64,000 nt of DNA. It comes from Sipunculus nudus. Taxonomy: Eukaryota > Annelida > Sipuncula > Golfingiida > Sipunculidae. The translations under genes were made by a program, and so were the position numbers. The stretch spans positions 11,644,839 through 11,708,838 of the forward strand of contig CM049316.1 in the NCBI GenBank assembly GCA_026874595.1, given 5' to 3'. Numbering within the stretch: position 1 is the first letter of the stretch; each line of letters starts with the position of its first letter. The notes under the pieces are model-generated. The model had not been told where the DNA came from and did not search any database. It saw nothing but the letters and a program-made list of their open reading frames with translations. Shown here in pieces: positions 25,050 to 36,479 of the stretch.

Positions 25050-25425
25050 CAAGAACAAGGTAAAAAATTGAAAAATTGCAGATGGCGCCACAAGTCTGTA
25101 GAAACTGATTGAACACTCCATGATCAATATCCATGTTTTAGTTGTTCAGATACTTGAGCTTTTGTATCAAATTTTCCATTATTCTGGAGGGTATTTCAAA
25201 GCCCCATAGCCGGTAAAATACGGGTAACAGAGACCTAATATCAGGTTTCCAAAGAGATTTTTCATGGACCTCTCTGGATGTCAAGTTGAAAGATTCTAGG
25301 TCCAGCTGTTACAATGTGTTCCCCATTAACAGATGACGGCATCTTTAAAGGTCTCAAAAAAAGAGGAAAATATTGTAAACAAGTGACCCATCGGTCATGA
25401 AGCTCAGCTGCCAAGCATGACCTGT
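25050..25425 (-). repeat. Copy of the 338-bp repeat family, minus orientation
   Basis: Contains GATGGCGCCACAAGTCT, TGATCAATATCCATG, GGGTAACAGAGACCTAAT and the terminus CAAGTGACCCATCGGTCATG, as in the other copies. Confidence 0.75.
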
Positions 25426-26699
25426 GACATCATGGGCTGAGATTCACAACTTCCAGTCAAATTTTGAAGAACCAATTTGCCAATTTGTTGAAATTTTCTA
25501 CGACAACAGAAATATATATCACCTATGTCTGGTTAAAACACAGTGAATTGATGGTCTGAGGAAAATGTATGATTGTTAAGGTATCCAGAACTATTCCCAT
25601 AGCTTACTTGATACCTGTCAGTCTCAAAAGGAACACCACAAAGGGCAAATATAAGATCAAAATATATAGCAAAAAAATCAAGGAAACCCATGCAAGAATT
25701 ATTGAGAAACAGGTGCTTCTGTATGAATTTTTATTCAATACAAGCCAATTGTACTGCACTTTCATATATGATGATAATATTTATTAAGAAATATTTGACC
25801 CAATCCTTTGCAAGATTACATTAATATACGTCCGACTGCCTTCACTTTAACAGTTCTTGAGATAATATGATCAAAAGGAATTTAAAGATGGTTGCCTGGT
25901 GGCCATTTTGGACTTCTGACAGGTCTGAAATCAGACAACAACCATTCTCTAAATCGGACCAAAAACTGTAGGTAAATTACTGAAACTGCACTGAAAAAAG
26001 GATTTCAAAGGTGGCTAACTGGCAGACATAATGGATTTCTGACAAGTCTGAAATTTGATATCACACATCCTCCAACAAGAGATAAAACTTGGGGCAAATT
26101 CTCCAAATGATGTTACAGTAATGAATGTCCAAAACAATTCAAAAGGCATGTTCAGGCGCTCATATCAAATTTATAGATATGCAAATGTAAAAGTGTAGGT
26201 CCAATATTTTTTATTATCACTCTGCTTTTCAATGGGGTCAGCAGGGTTGGTAAACTGCAAAACCTGAAAGAATAGAAATGCAGAAAGCATGACTAAGAGT
26301 CTTGTAATAAAATAAAGCCATCCTAAATCAAGTACACATCCACATATTATGAGAACAAACACTTGCTTTTATATGTGGTGATTTATATAAAAATATTCAG
26401 ATATCTAGGAAACGAAGTTTATTGCTATGATTCCATAAAATAAACTGCAAAATGTTCCCATCATCTTATAAATCTGTAGCTAAACCTTAATACTATACTC
26501 TCATAGTGTTAATTCCTGGCTGAAGTATTCCAACAACAGTGTTTTGTTATGCAGTAACAAGGTACTTATCACTCAGCCTTATCACTTAATAGCCTGATAC
26601 AAAAGGGAGTCATATGTCACCAGTGTCACTCACAATTACAGCCACACGGTGAGATGTACCAGCTAGAGTGCAAGCTTATATATACAAGAAAAATAGAGA

Positions 26700-27560
26700 T
26701 GGTCTACAAAATAAGTTGACTTGACCTATGACCTTGGCCTTTTGCCCACATATCAACTGGATTCTTTCTAAATGATGGGTAACTACTAACCAATAACATC
26801 TGGCCGGGTGTAATTACTTGGCAACCAATGAGTGAATAACTTAGACCTGCAACCTTTAACCTCCTGACCAGCTGACCTCAAAATCAATTAGTTTTTTCTT
26901 CATGCAAAAAGACCCATAAATATGAAGTTTGAATCACATTCAGTGATGCATAGATGTGGCATATGTGAAAGACTGAAGGTTTGGGTTGAATAGTTTCACT
27001 TGAAATATGTTCACAAGCATTTAGAACAATATTGTGACCTTGACCTTTGACCTTTTGAACTCAACATCAATAGGCTTCTTCCCCTATTGGTAGGTAAGTC
27101 ATATATGACAGATGGAAAGTATAGATTGAAAAGTTTGCCTGAAAATGACTCCATGCAAGAAGAGGATGCTGTGAACTTGACCTTTGACCTCAAAATCAAC
27201 AGGTCTTTTCCCCTGTTGGCAGAGAAGCGATATCAGTGCTGAAAGGTTTGGAATGAAAGGTCTAGCTTGATATGTGTCCACAACCTTTTCAAAGAAGTGG
27301 ATCCTGTGACCCTGACCTATGACCTTGTGACCTCAACATCTATAGGATTTTTCTCCCACTTAGTAGGTGAGCTATATGTGAAAGATCAAAGAATTGGGAT
27401 GAAAGGTTTGGCTTAAAATGCATCCACAGGCTTTTCAAAGAAGTTGGTATTGTGACCTTGACCTTTGACCTTGTGACCTCAAAATAATTATGATTCTTCC
27501 CATGTTGGTAGGTGAGCTGTATGTGAAAGATTGAAGGTTTGGGATGAAAATTTTGGCTAA
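26700..27560 (+). repeat. Array of about 140-bp units carrying DR1-like sites
   Basis: Degenerate tandem units containing GTGACCTTGACCTTTGACC, a block like GGTAGGTGAGCTATATGTGA, and AGGTTTGGGATGAAAGG. TGACCT-N-TGACCT occurs at 26722, 27041, 27178, 27313 and 27459, with a weaker version near 26850. It lies in GLG1 intron 1, about 1.2 kb from exon 1. Confidence 0.8.
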
Positions 27561-27579
27561 AAGAATTATTTCTGGGGGA

Positions 27580-28165
27580 TGCAAACACACCCCATAACTT
27601 TGAGAATATAGGTCGCAGTGACCTAATTTCAGGTTTGCACGGAGATCTTTTTAGAACCTCTAAGACTGCATAGGGTTCATGGCCCTAGCCCCTATGGTTA
27701 CGATTTGTGCCCTGCTAACTGACAGACGGCCGGACGGCCAGCCGGACGGACAGCAGAAGGACGACGGACTAAGACCCATTGCTATGGCCAAGCATGACTG
27801 AAAGTCAGCTGAGCTAAAAATCTAAAAAATACAGGTGGCACCACCAGTCTGCAGAAACTGATTAAACACTCCATGATCAATATCCATGCAAAGAATCATG
27901 GTGATTAATGCATTAGTTGTTGAGATAATTGAGCTTTTGTATCAAATTTTTCATTATTCTGGGGTGTACTTCTGAGCCCCATAGTTCAGAGAAAATGGGT
28001 AACAGAGACCTAATTAACGGTTTCCAGGGAGATTTCTCATGGACCTCTCTGGATGTCAAGTCAGAAGATTCCAGGTCCAGCGGTTATGATTTGTGACGGA
28101 TGACAGGACGACGGGACGGACGATCGGACAAAGAGTGATTGCTAAAGCTCATATGACTTATAGGA
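27580..28165 (-). repeat. Two units of the 338-bp repeat family, minus orientation
   Basis: Includes a GACGGCCGGACGGCCAGC run, the terminus AGCATGACTGAAAGTCAGCTGAGC at about 27791-27815, and a following unit with GGTGGCACCACCAGTCTGCAG. It is the reverse of the array at 34.8-36.5 kb. Confidence 0.8.
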
Positions 28166-28499
28166 CTGGCACCTGTACCCTGGTAGGTTGTTTCACTAAT
28201 TTACCTAACCACTGATTTCATCTTAAACATTTTCAGTGATGTTACTGTGGTGTCAAAATAGGCAAATATTACTAGAACTTTTATTAAAGAAAAATTAAAC
28301 TAAAAACGTAACATGGGGTGCTTTAAGACAATTGGCACCATACTGATTGGATAGTCTGATAGATATGCATCTCAAAGTAAGCCCAATAACATTCATGTTT
28401 TATTTATATATACACATCAGTGTTACCAATAGAGCTGCTGTAAATGAATATTAAGTCTAACAAACCCTTATCTGTTCCATCTAACATCATGGGGATGGG

Positions 28500-28557
28500 T
28501 ATCTCCCAGGGGGAGTGGAAAAAAAGCATCCCTTATATCCACTCCCTGGGGGAGTGG
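28500..28557. repeat. Hairpin just inside GLG1 intron 1
   Basis: CCCAGGGGGAGTGGA and TCCACTCCCTGGGGG form an inverted pair with a loop of about 20 bp. CTGGGGGAGTGGAAATAAGC then repeats the left arm directly. It lies about 70 bp downstream of the exon 1 donor on the transcribed strand. Confidence 0.75.
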
Positions 28558-28623
28558 AAATAAGCACTTCCATAAAAATAATTCCCTACTAAAAATCATA
28601 CAAATTCTCAAAATTGTTCTCAC

Positions 28624-28954
28624 CTGGCTGTAGATGCTGTTTGTTTTCTTCGTTAGGTGCAGCTTTGTAAACAGGGTTTCTGTTGTCGTTTTCCTGAACC
28701 ATTGGGTTTACTTTAGGACGGAACTGCATATGATCGGCCAGTAGTTTATTCCCCACGTCAACCTTCCCTACTCGGCGACCAACCGGTTGATTAATATCCT
28801 TATGTCGGCCTACATTATCATTAAACCTTGATTGTGGGCCATTTCCGAAGGAATTTGTGTTGTTTATCGGTCCACAAAGGGCCAAGTCACACAAAATTGC
28901 AAGAAATATGGTTAAATATAAGTTTTGCAGCACTTGTGTCGTGGACGTCGCCAT
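28624..28954 (-). CDS. GLG1: GLG1 exon 1: signal peptide and linker
   Basis: The start codon is at 28954-28952 in the context CAAGATGGCGACG. The exon encodes residues 1-110 plus one base. Residues 1-28 form a signal peptide: a short polar start (MATSTTQVLQ), a hydrophobic core (LYLTIFLAILC) and a small-residue end (LALCGP). The rest is a polar, low-complexity linker rich in N, R and Q with no cysteines, matching the poorly conserved N-terminal region of the family. The donor is CCAG|GTGAGAAC. The one overhanging base G plus CA from exon 2 makes an Ala codon, so the phase fits without an intermediate exon. An in-frame upstream extension exists but would put the hydrophobic core far from the terminus. 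The exon is homologous to a plus-strand exon at 57201-57537. Confidence 0.9.
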
Positions 28955-30880
28955 CTTGACAGCGGAAGTACCATTGACAAGTACGTTATAGACCACAACA
29001 CACAAACCGAAACCAAAATCGAACTGAGCATAGCGTACCTCAATAAAACCGTAGACTAGGCCACCAGTTATCATAATATTACGTCGCGCCAAAACAGCTT
29101 GAACAGTCAACATGTAACTTTAATTCGCGGTCAAAGCATTTGCTATTGTGAGGATCATATATGAATGGCATTGTTTGTCCATCACTTAGAAAATTTCCAG
29201 TTGAAATTTCAATTCGTTTACCGCAAAATGACCATATTTTTATTATCTTATAGTGAACAGAAAACATTCAACCATGTTGAATTCATTTAGCTGGGAGTTA
29301 TACAACGCATTTTTTTATTAATTCATAAATACAATCTAGAAAGCACTCACAGAGCGCATACCTCCGCCGACACCTATACAGGTGTCCGCCTGCTGGCCCG
29401 CCAAAATATGTAATTAATTTAACGCATTTAGTTCACTGAAACTCATTGAAAACATTAATGGTGATACATCGAGAAGAAACATATAATAATTTGAAACATG
29501 CAGCCTTAAATTTTTAGTGACGGATAAAGGATTTATGATTAGGAGGCGAAGAAACAGGGTATCTTGGCCATCAGCTCCATATAGTGTCGAAACATTTTGA
29601 AAAATTATAAGCTGTATAATGCTGCAATATGCAATATGCAGTTGAGGATACAATGGAGGATAGCCCCATAGATTTTTTTTGGGTTAATGAAAATTGCAAA
29701 TGTGTCCTGGATAATTAAAGTTGTTGTTTTTTTGACCTTTTCCTTATCAACTTCTTAATTGACAATTATAATGAAATATTAACACCAGGATTATCGATCA
29801 GCACTGCATGAAATAACCAAATAACAAACAGTTTCAAAAACATTAACTTGTCACATGAGTAAATCTTCTATATAAACTAGTCTTTGTATTGGCTGCACTG
29901 GGAGATAAAGTCCAATATTAATACATCATGCAGTGTCAGGATCATGAAAACAAGCAAGTCAATAGGTATATTACAAGGTGACCATTAAATGATGTTAATC
30001 TTTAAAACCTTTCTTACAAGTACAGAAGTGTGTTGTGTGTGTATATATATATATAATACAGCCCTTAAGTTTGTGATAATCATCCACGACCGACAAGCCA
30101 ACATACCCTGGTGGTGGAAGGCATGTGTGTGGCTGTTAATGAGCTGCGCACTTCATATAGGCAGCTTCAGTGGAGAATTAAGCTGATTTTAGCCAAATGA
30201 AACAGCAGTGATGTAAATATAGTATAGTATATATATCATGAGATGACGTTAGTGTGAGTTCAGTTGACCTGATGCCCTGGCTATTCCATCCAATTATGTT
30301 GGAAGCCTGAAGTACATTTAATTTACCCTACTTGCCAGTCAGTGCTGAGTGTTTTAGAGCACATGTTATGTACAACTCTCTGGTACAGAAACGGCATACT
30401 AATGTCAAAATGAAAAGGCAATCTTCTCTGAAAAAAAGTTTCTTAGGCCAACGCGCAGTAGGACCATTGCTGAAAGTAGGAATTTGACGTAATACATTAC
30501 TCCTATACAAATAAAATTTCCAGTATACCTAAATATAAACCTAAACATTTCAAAACCTGATTAGCACTCAGGTAAGTGTATGGTTACTTGCCAGAGGGTA
30601 TCTCATATGAGAAAATTAAAAGCTTTCCAAAGTCATCCCAGAGCAAAAAATAAAAGTGTCAAATTAATACAGGCCTGTCTGCCATTCTTTGTTTTTCGTA
30701 CTAGAGTCAAGCCTTTATAATGTGGAAACCCTTAGAATTGGACCATATACTTCCCAATTTATCTAAGTGCCCATTTTAAGGGCATAATAGGACAAACAGG
30801 GCTATTGCGGAAATGGCCAAAGGTGCGCCATTCATCATGTATTATCCATTGTTAAATAAATATTCTTTGACCTATTTACA
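28955..30880. other. Intergenic, GLG1 upstream region
   Basis: Presumed promoter side of the minus-strand GLG1 gene. An ACACCT-ATAC-AGGTGT hairpin sits at about 29370-29385. No TATA-type or initiator motif could be assigned, and no coding was recognised. Confidence 0.4.
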
Positions 30881-32180
30881 GAACCACTTACATATATTAG
30901 TTATCACTCCGCCAAGGTGAGGTGCCTGTTTGCAAAAGTAATACCGCTGTTTAAATGTGGTAATAAAACAATTTTAGCCAATTATAGATCGGTATCATGC
31001 AGTACTACATTTAGTTTTAAAAAATCTCGAAAAAAACTGATGTATGTTAGATTATAATCTTAAGTGAACAGACATGATCTTTTGTGTTAATATCATTTTG
31101 GATTTAGGTCAAATCATGAAACAAATATGGGTCTAACTATAAGAGTGGATAAATAATGCAAGCTTTGGTGGATATCGTGATGTTGTGCTTGAAGTATTTT
31201 TAGATTTCAGCAAAGCGTTTGACACTGTTAATCATAACATTGTGCTCAAGAATTACAATCATATGGTGTACATGAAGTGGCCTATCAGCCGATCAAAAAT
31301 CACCTTTCTAACAGGAAGAAATATGTTACGGCAATAACAGTTCTTGTAATAGTGATATAGAATGGGAAGTGCAAGCCCCAAGGCTCAGCCTTGGCATCTC
31401 TCTAATTTTTTTTTAATACATAAATGACTTGACTGTTGTTTTGATCTGTTTTATTCTGAGTCTTGTTTACTGATGGCACAGTGATTGCATTGATTTGTGG
31501 TAAAATATTCACTCTGTTGTCAATACTTTAAATTCAGAATTTCGAAAACTATTAATTTGGTTACAGGTAAACAAACTGTAAGAGAATGTAAAGAAAGCGC
31601 ATTATCTTTTATTTTAGTTTAAGAAAGATGTTAGGACTGAATATATGTAAAATAGCAAGAAGAATAGGTATATTATATAAAACTAAGCAGTTTTTTTCTA
31701 TGCCAGCACTGTCAACATTAAAACGTTCATTTATTCATAATCATATATCATATGAGATAGAAGTATGAGGCGGAGCCAATATACAAGATATTAATTCCAT
31801 ACTTAAACTTTAGAAGAGCGCTATTAGTATTGTGACGGGTATTCCATCTGAAGGACTGTTTTACTCCACCAAGATTTTTTTAATGTCTTAAGTATATGTG
31901 TATTGTTCTTTTTTTATGTTTAAATATTATAATAAACAACTTCCAAACATCTTTAATAACCCATTAATTAATAACAAGGATTGTTATAAATTTTCCCCAG
32001 ATATAGCAGACACAACTGCATGTGCCAAAGGCAAAATATGCTGCGGTTAGCAAAACTTTGCATTGCAGACGTGTTTACTAGTGGAATTAACTTTAAAAAA
32101 ATTACATATATAAAATTCACACTCCCCTTTAAAGCTATTTCAAGAAAATATTTGTTAGGCAATGATATTAATGTAAAATA
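30880..32180 (+). pseudogene. Non-LTR retrotransposon reverse transcriptase, decayed
   Basis: Fragments in RT order on the plus strand: VIPLFKCGN ... ANYRSVSC at about 30938-31020 (finger motif, usually NYRPISLLP), LDFSKAFDTVNH at 31200-31235 (palm motif A region), and a C-terminal block at about 31640-31880 (ARRIGILYKTKQFF, NHISYEIEV, SAISIVTG). The YADD catalytic box is not recognisable, and many stops and shifts separate the parts. The style is CR1/jockey-like. Its 5' endonuclease part is missing. Confidence 0.78.
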
Positions 32181-32699
32181 AAAACTATAGTCTTTTCTTC
32201 ATATCAAACAAACACAGATATTATATAACGAGTTGGATTAATAAATAAATTAGAGACTTAACAATTAGGAAAGAACTTGCCGTGGAAACTAAGATTTTTT
32301 AAAACCGAAGATAGAAAACATTTTTCAATGTTGTTTAGTGCAATGTTACTTGACAGTTCACGAACTTATAATTTAGTACGTAGTGGAAGTGCATCAGCAG
32401 ATGTAGGGAGTAGGGCAGTCCGTATGTGTAGTATATTACAGGACACAAAGGACAATGGAATTTAATTCCTTTGCAAACAAATAAAGAGAACATAAAGCTA
32501 TAAGCACTTTTACATTTTCGAATCATAATTTTGACTAGGGAGAAAACGCTGAAGTATATATCAGAAAGAACCAATATCTTTGATAGGATGTTATCGATGC
32601 GCATGCGTAAATTGCTGCATGAGGTATTCGTCCTGACTGAGACAGTATTTTTTATTGACACTGTTGAGTTTTAAGACTTTCAAAATGATCTTATCATTC

Positions 32700-33130
32700 T
32701 GAGTCGCAGCAAGATGTGAATCAAGAGATCTTTTGTGACATCATGGACACAGAAGGAAATTTTTTATTGATTTCCTACATGTCAAATATAGACATTGTTG
32801 AAATTATGCACAAAGAGTTAAAGGCATCTCGGGATGGTAATTTGCACATACGGCCTCTACTTTGGAACTTGTCCCGTGGTGTTTTGCTTATGATAACACT
32901 AACTTTATAAGGTACCTTTTAGGATACTACTTAGATAAGATTTGCCTTTTCGAGGCGCATAGAGAAATAAATGTATACACGGAAAAGGGGCGGTTCAGCT
33001 TACAGATCGGAACACCCAATGTTTTCGGTAGTATTTTTGTTGGGGCCAGACAGTGGAGGGAATTGTTAACAAGGACAACCACACATTTGGAATCATCAAA
33101 GGTTATGTTAATGCTGAGTGCAAAATGACA
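32700..33130 (+). pseudogene. Fragment of repeat-associated invertebrate protein family
   Basis: Two overlapping frames (32716-32910 and 32862-33128) share one ancestral order: SNIDIVEIMHKELKASRDGN, then in the other frame PWCFAYDNTNFIRYLLGYY, then FSLQIGTPNVFGSI. I recognise this as a family abundant in coral, mollusc and echinoderm genomes (typical text: FAYD..NYARYLP.Y, PF..IPVDQ). Its function is not known to me. The frameshift near 32860 shows decay. A 144-codon frame at 33134-33568 follows; I do not recognise it. Confidence 0.6.
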
Positions 33131-33133
33131 TGA

Positions 33134-33568
33134 ATGTTCCAAGAATACAACAAGATGAAGAACATGTGTTTTCATCTCCATAAAAGTGCCGAAACTATAG
33201 TTGGTAAGTTTTATTCAGGTTTGACTATGATCGAGTGCTCACGAAATAGGAAAAATGCTGCATTCAACCAGAGATTATATGGAAATGACTTAGTGTTCAA
33301 AAGTTCCATGTCAAATTCTCTGGTGCAATCTAAATTAAACGTCTGGCGTCAAAATATACTATGGGGATGTGATACTTCGAGCAGACAGGAAGATAATGCG
33401 TATATATGGGCTAGCATGGTACAGGAAGCTAGAAATGCAAATAGTGTTCAGGTTTCCACGAGATCCTCTGCCATTGGCACTGGTGACATAGGCCTTGATT
33501 GGTTGATTCGCAAAATCAACAAGGCTCGTCTCAGGATCCATATTACCTTAATACAGCTATGTTCCTAG
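33134..33568 (+). CDS. Unrecognised 144-codon open frame
   Basis: An uninterrupted frame directly after the decayed FAYDN-family fragment, possibly its frameshifted continuation. Polar, no signal peptide, no clear domain or motif. A perfect GC palindrome (ACCGCCC-G-GGGCGGT) lies at 33576-33590 just after its stop. Whether it is translated is unknown. Confidence 0.25.
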   Translation: MFQEYNKMKNMCFHLHKSAETIVGKFYSGLTMIECSRNRKNAAFNQRLYGNDLVFKSSMSNSLVQSKLNVWRQNILWGCDTSSRQEDNAYIWASMVQEARNANSVQVSTRSSAIGTGDIGLDWLIRKINKARLRIHITLIQLCS

Positions 33569-33590
33569 TCTTTTTACCGCCCGGGGCGGT

Positions 33591-34750
33591 CGTACGAATT
33601 GCCGACCCTCTAACAAAACATTACTAAACTGAACACTATACGGAAAAAAATATCACGTCAAATTTCCTTGTTATGGGCTTTTAGCTGACAACAACTTAAT
33701 TATATCGATGAATTCGTTGACAGGAAATTCTTCACAACACATTTATAAGAGTTCATCTCTTTGCTAAAATAGATATAAATCAAAAGTTCGCACGGACTTA
33801 AAACAAATATATCTCATAATGAAGTCCACATAAAAGAATAAATTGTAGCAAGAAAAGAAACTGCACTGTAGGATACGTATATAATGTTGTAACTTTATTT
33901 TAACTTGCACACGATTTTTTATTTCATTTGTCACTTCTATAATTCTACCTCTTTTTATCGCATATGAAAACAGCTATACACCTAGCAAGGCACTAATACT
34001 TCAGTCTTTACGCGTTTATTTCATTTGCTATATGTGGCGGGGTATGTGTAATGTTTTCAGATAATAAAAGCTAAATGTTTGGATGTTTGTTTTTTTTTCG
34101 TTTAATTACGATACCCTCATGGTAAAACCCATGCTGTTATGCAAGGCTATACATCAATTTCAATTAAGAGTAGGTTGTTATGTTTCTTCACTTTGCGCAG
34201 TTTTATTGATGAACTAATAATTTTTCAATGAAGTATTTTATTAAACTTCAAGTAATTATATTATTGGAGTATATTTTATTATATATATTATACATTGAGT
34301 AATTGTATAAAAGACACAACAGACAGCAACTGTCTGTTGGTAGTAGATCATGCGGTTAAACGGTCAATTATAATGTAGGCAATTATATATCTCTATTTCA
34401 ATTTTGAACTCTTAAATGTAAGACTGATACATTTACTGAACTTGTGGCATGGCGGCCAGGGGGATTCATCCCCCGGACATTTATAATAATTTAATATTGA
34501 AATGCAATTGCATCTGACCTCTTAAAGATAAAATAGCTCCTGTACATAGGTCTGGGTGGAAGAGTGTTGTTATCCACGTTACAATAATGTATGGTCATAT
34601 TATCATCCAATTCTGTCACCATACGTAAATCAAAGACAAATATGAATTTTTTTGTAGTACTCAACTAGTGTTCATTACAGTCTAAGCGTGTATTTTAAGA
34701 ATATGGAAGAATATGGAGAATCGTTGAAAATGGTATATAAGGTTGTTTCT
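33591..34750. other. Intergenic, nothing recognised
   Basis: AT-rich sequence with no coding or repeat call. Confidence 0.4.
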
Positions 34751-34754
34751 GGCT

Positions 34755-36472
34755 TTTTAGCTCAGCTGACTTTCAGTCATGCTGAGCTATAGCGATCACT
34801 CTTTGTCCGTCGTCCCTCTGTCCGTCTGTCCGTTAACCTGGCACAAATCGTAACCGCCGGACTTACAATCTTGTAACTTGACATTCTGAGAGGTCGATGA
34901 AAAATCTCCTTGGAAACTAGAAATTAGGTCTTTGTTACCCATATCCTTTGAGCTATTGGGCCCCAAAGTACCCCCCAGAATAGTCAAAAATTTCATACAA
35001 AAACTTCAATATCTCGTTAACTACATCACTGATGGTCATGATTTTTGGCATACATATTGATCATGAGATGTTCCATCAGTTCCTGCAGACTGGTGGCACC
35101 ACCTGTATTTTTCGATTTTTTACGAATTTTTTTCTCTATTTTTGAGACCTTTAAAAATGTGAACATCTGTTAACAGGGCACAAATCGTAAAGACTGGACC
35201 TAGAATCTTCATTTGTTGACACAGTTAGAGACCTATGAAAAGTCTCCATGGAAACCAGAAATTAGGTCTCCGTTACCCAAATCCTTTGAGCTATGGGGCC
35301 CCAAAGTACCCCCCAGAATTGTCAAAATTTTCATAAAAAAACTTCAAAATCTCATTAACTATATCACTGATGGTAATAATTTTTGGCATACATATTGATC
35401 ATTAGATGTTTCATCAGTTTCTGCAGACTGTTGGCGCTATCTATATTTTTCGATATTTTACGAATTGTTTTCTCTATTTTTAGACCTTTAAAAATGTGAA
35501 CATCTGTTAACAGGGCACAAATCGTAAAGATTGGACCTAGAATCTTCATTCTTGACACACAGGGAGACCCATGAAAATTCTCCATGGAAACCTGAAATTA
35601 GGTCTCTGTTACCCATATCCTTTGAGCTGTGGGGCTCCCAATTACCCCCCAGAATAATGGAAAATTTGATAAAAAAAACTGCAACATCTAAATAACTACA
35701 ACACTGATGGTCATGATTTTTGGCATACATATTGATCAAGAGGTGTTCCATCAGTCCTGCAGTCTGGTGGCGCCACCTGTATTTTTTCAAATTTTTATAA
35801 TTTTTTTTCTCTATTTATGAGACCTTTAAGGATGTAGTTATCTGTCAACAGGGTACAAATCTTAACGACTGAACCTAGAATCTTCATTCTTGACACACGG
35901 GGAGACCCATGAAAGGTCTCCATGGAAACCAGAAATTAGGTCTCTGTTACCCATATCCTTTGAGCAATGGCACTCCAAAGTACAGCTCAGAATAATGGAA
36001 AATTTGATACAAAAGCTGAAGTATCTGAACAATTAATGCAGAGATCACCATAATTGTTTGCATGGATATTGATCATGGAGTGTTTCATCAGTTTCTGCAG
36101 ACTGGTGGTTCCACCTATATTTTATTCAATTTTTCGAATTTTTTTCTCTATTTTTGAGACCTTTAAGGATGCTGTCATCTGTTTACATGGCACAAGTTGT
36201 AACAACTAATGCAGAGATCACCATGATTCTTTGCATGCATATTGACCATTTAGTCTTTTATTAGTTTCTGCAGACTGGTAGAGCCACTTGTATTTTTTAC
36301 GCATTTTTCTCTATTTTTGAGATATATAAATACAGACACAATTTTGGCCTGTTGGTTAATCTGTTTAATGCTTCAGTTGAATGGGTATATACTACCATTC
36401 AGATGATAAAATTTCCTTTTGCGAATCTCTTCCCAGTCAGCTGAGCGTCATGACCCATGGGTCACTTGTTTA
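34755..36472 (+). repeat. 338-bp tandem array, 4-5 units, with conserved termini
   Basis: It starts AGCTCAGCTGACTTTCAGTC plus a GTCCGTCGTCC tetranucleotide run, and ends CAGCTGAGCGTCATGACCC...GTCACTTG. The marker AGGTCT..GTTACCCA occurs at 34925, 35264, 35600 and 35938 (periods 339, 336, 338). Each unit has a palindromic core near its middle (GGTGGCACCACC at 35096, GGTGGCGCCACC at 35765, degraded elsewhere). The same family appears at 13.9, 25.1, 27.6 and 62.0 kb. Confidence 0.9.
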
Positions 36473-36479
36473 ATATCAC

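Larger units (their letters stand above)
1..28954 (-). other. GLG1: GLG1-like gene, 5' part, nine coding exons
   Basis: Gene span on the minus strand. The nine coding exons (28624-28954, 6938-7113, 6252-6284, 5664-5750, 4995-5213, 3769-4014, 3102-3285, 1431-1684, 404-525) all have GT donors and AG acceptors, and every junction phase fits, giving about 550 residues. The cysteine spacing and conserved strings (for example LHRHGKTLHCLM, FGDYRLI, DRPLFFACREDREAFC) are those of GLG1, a type I Golgi membrane glycoprotein of about 1,180 residues in vertebrates with 16 cysteine-rich repeats that binds FGFs and E-selectin. The rest of the repeats, the membrane segment and the tail lie beyond the left edge; nothing exon-like was seen in 1-403. 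Intron sizes: intron 1 is 21.5 kb, the others 0.4-1.4 kb. Transcript ends are not resolved. Confidence 0.93.

Noticed and set aside
26171-26362. Possible extra GLG1 exon on the minus strand (FQVLQFTNPADPIEKQ after an AG acceptor)
   Set aside because: Exon 1 and exon 2 already join in phase, the segment has no GLG1 cysteines and no clear donor follows.
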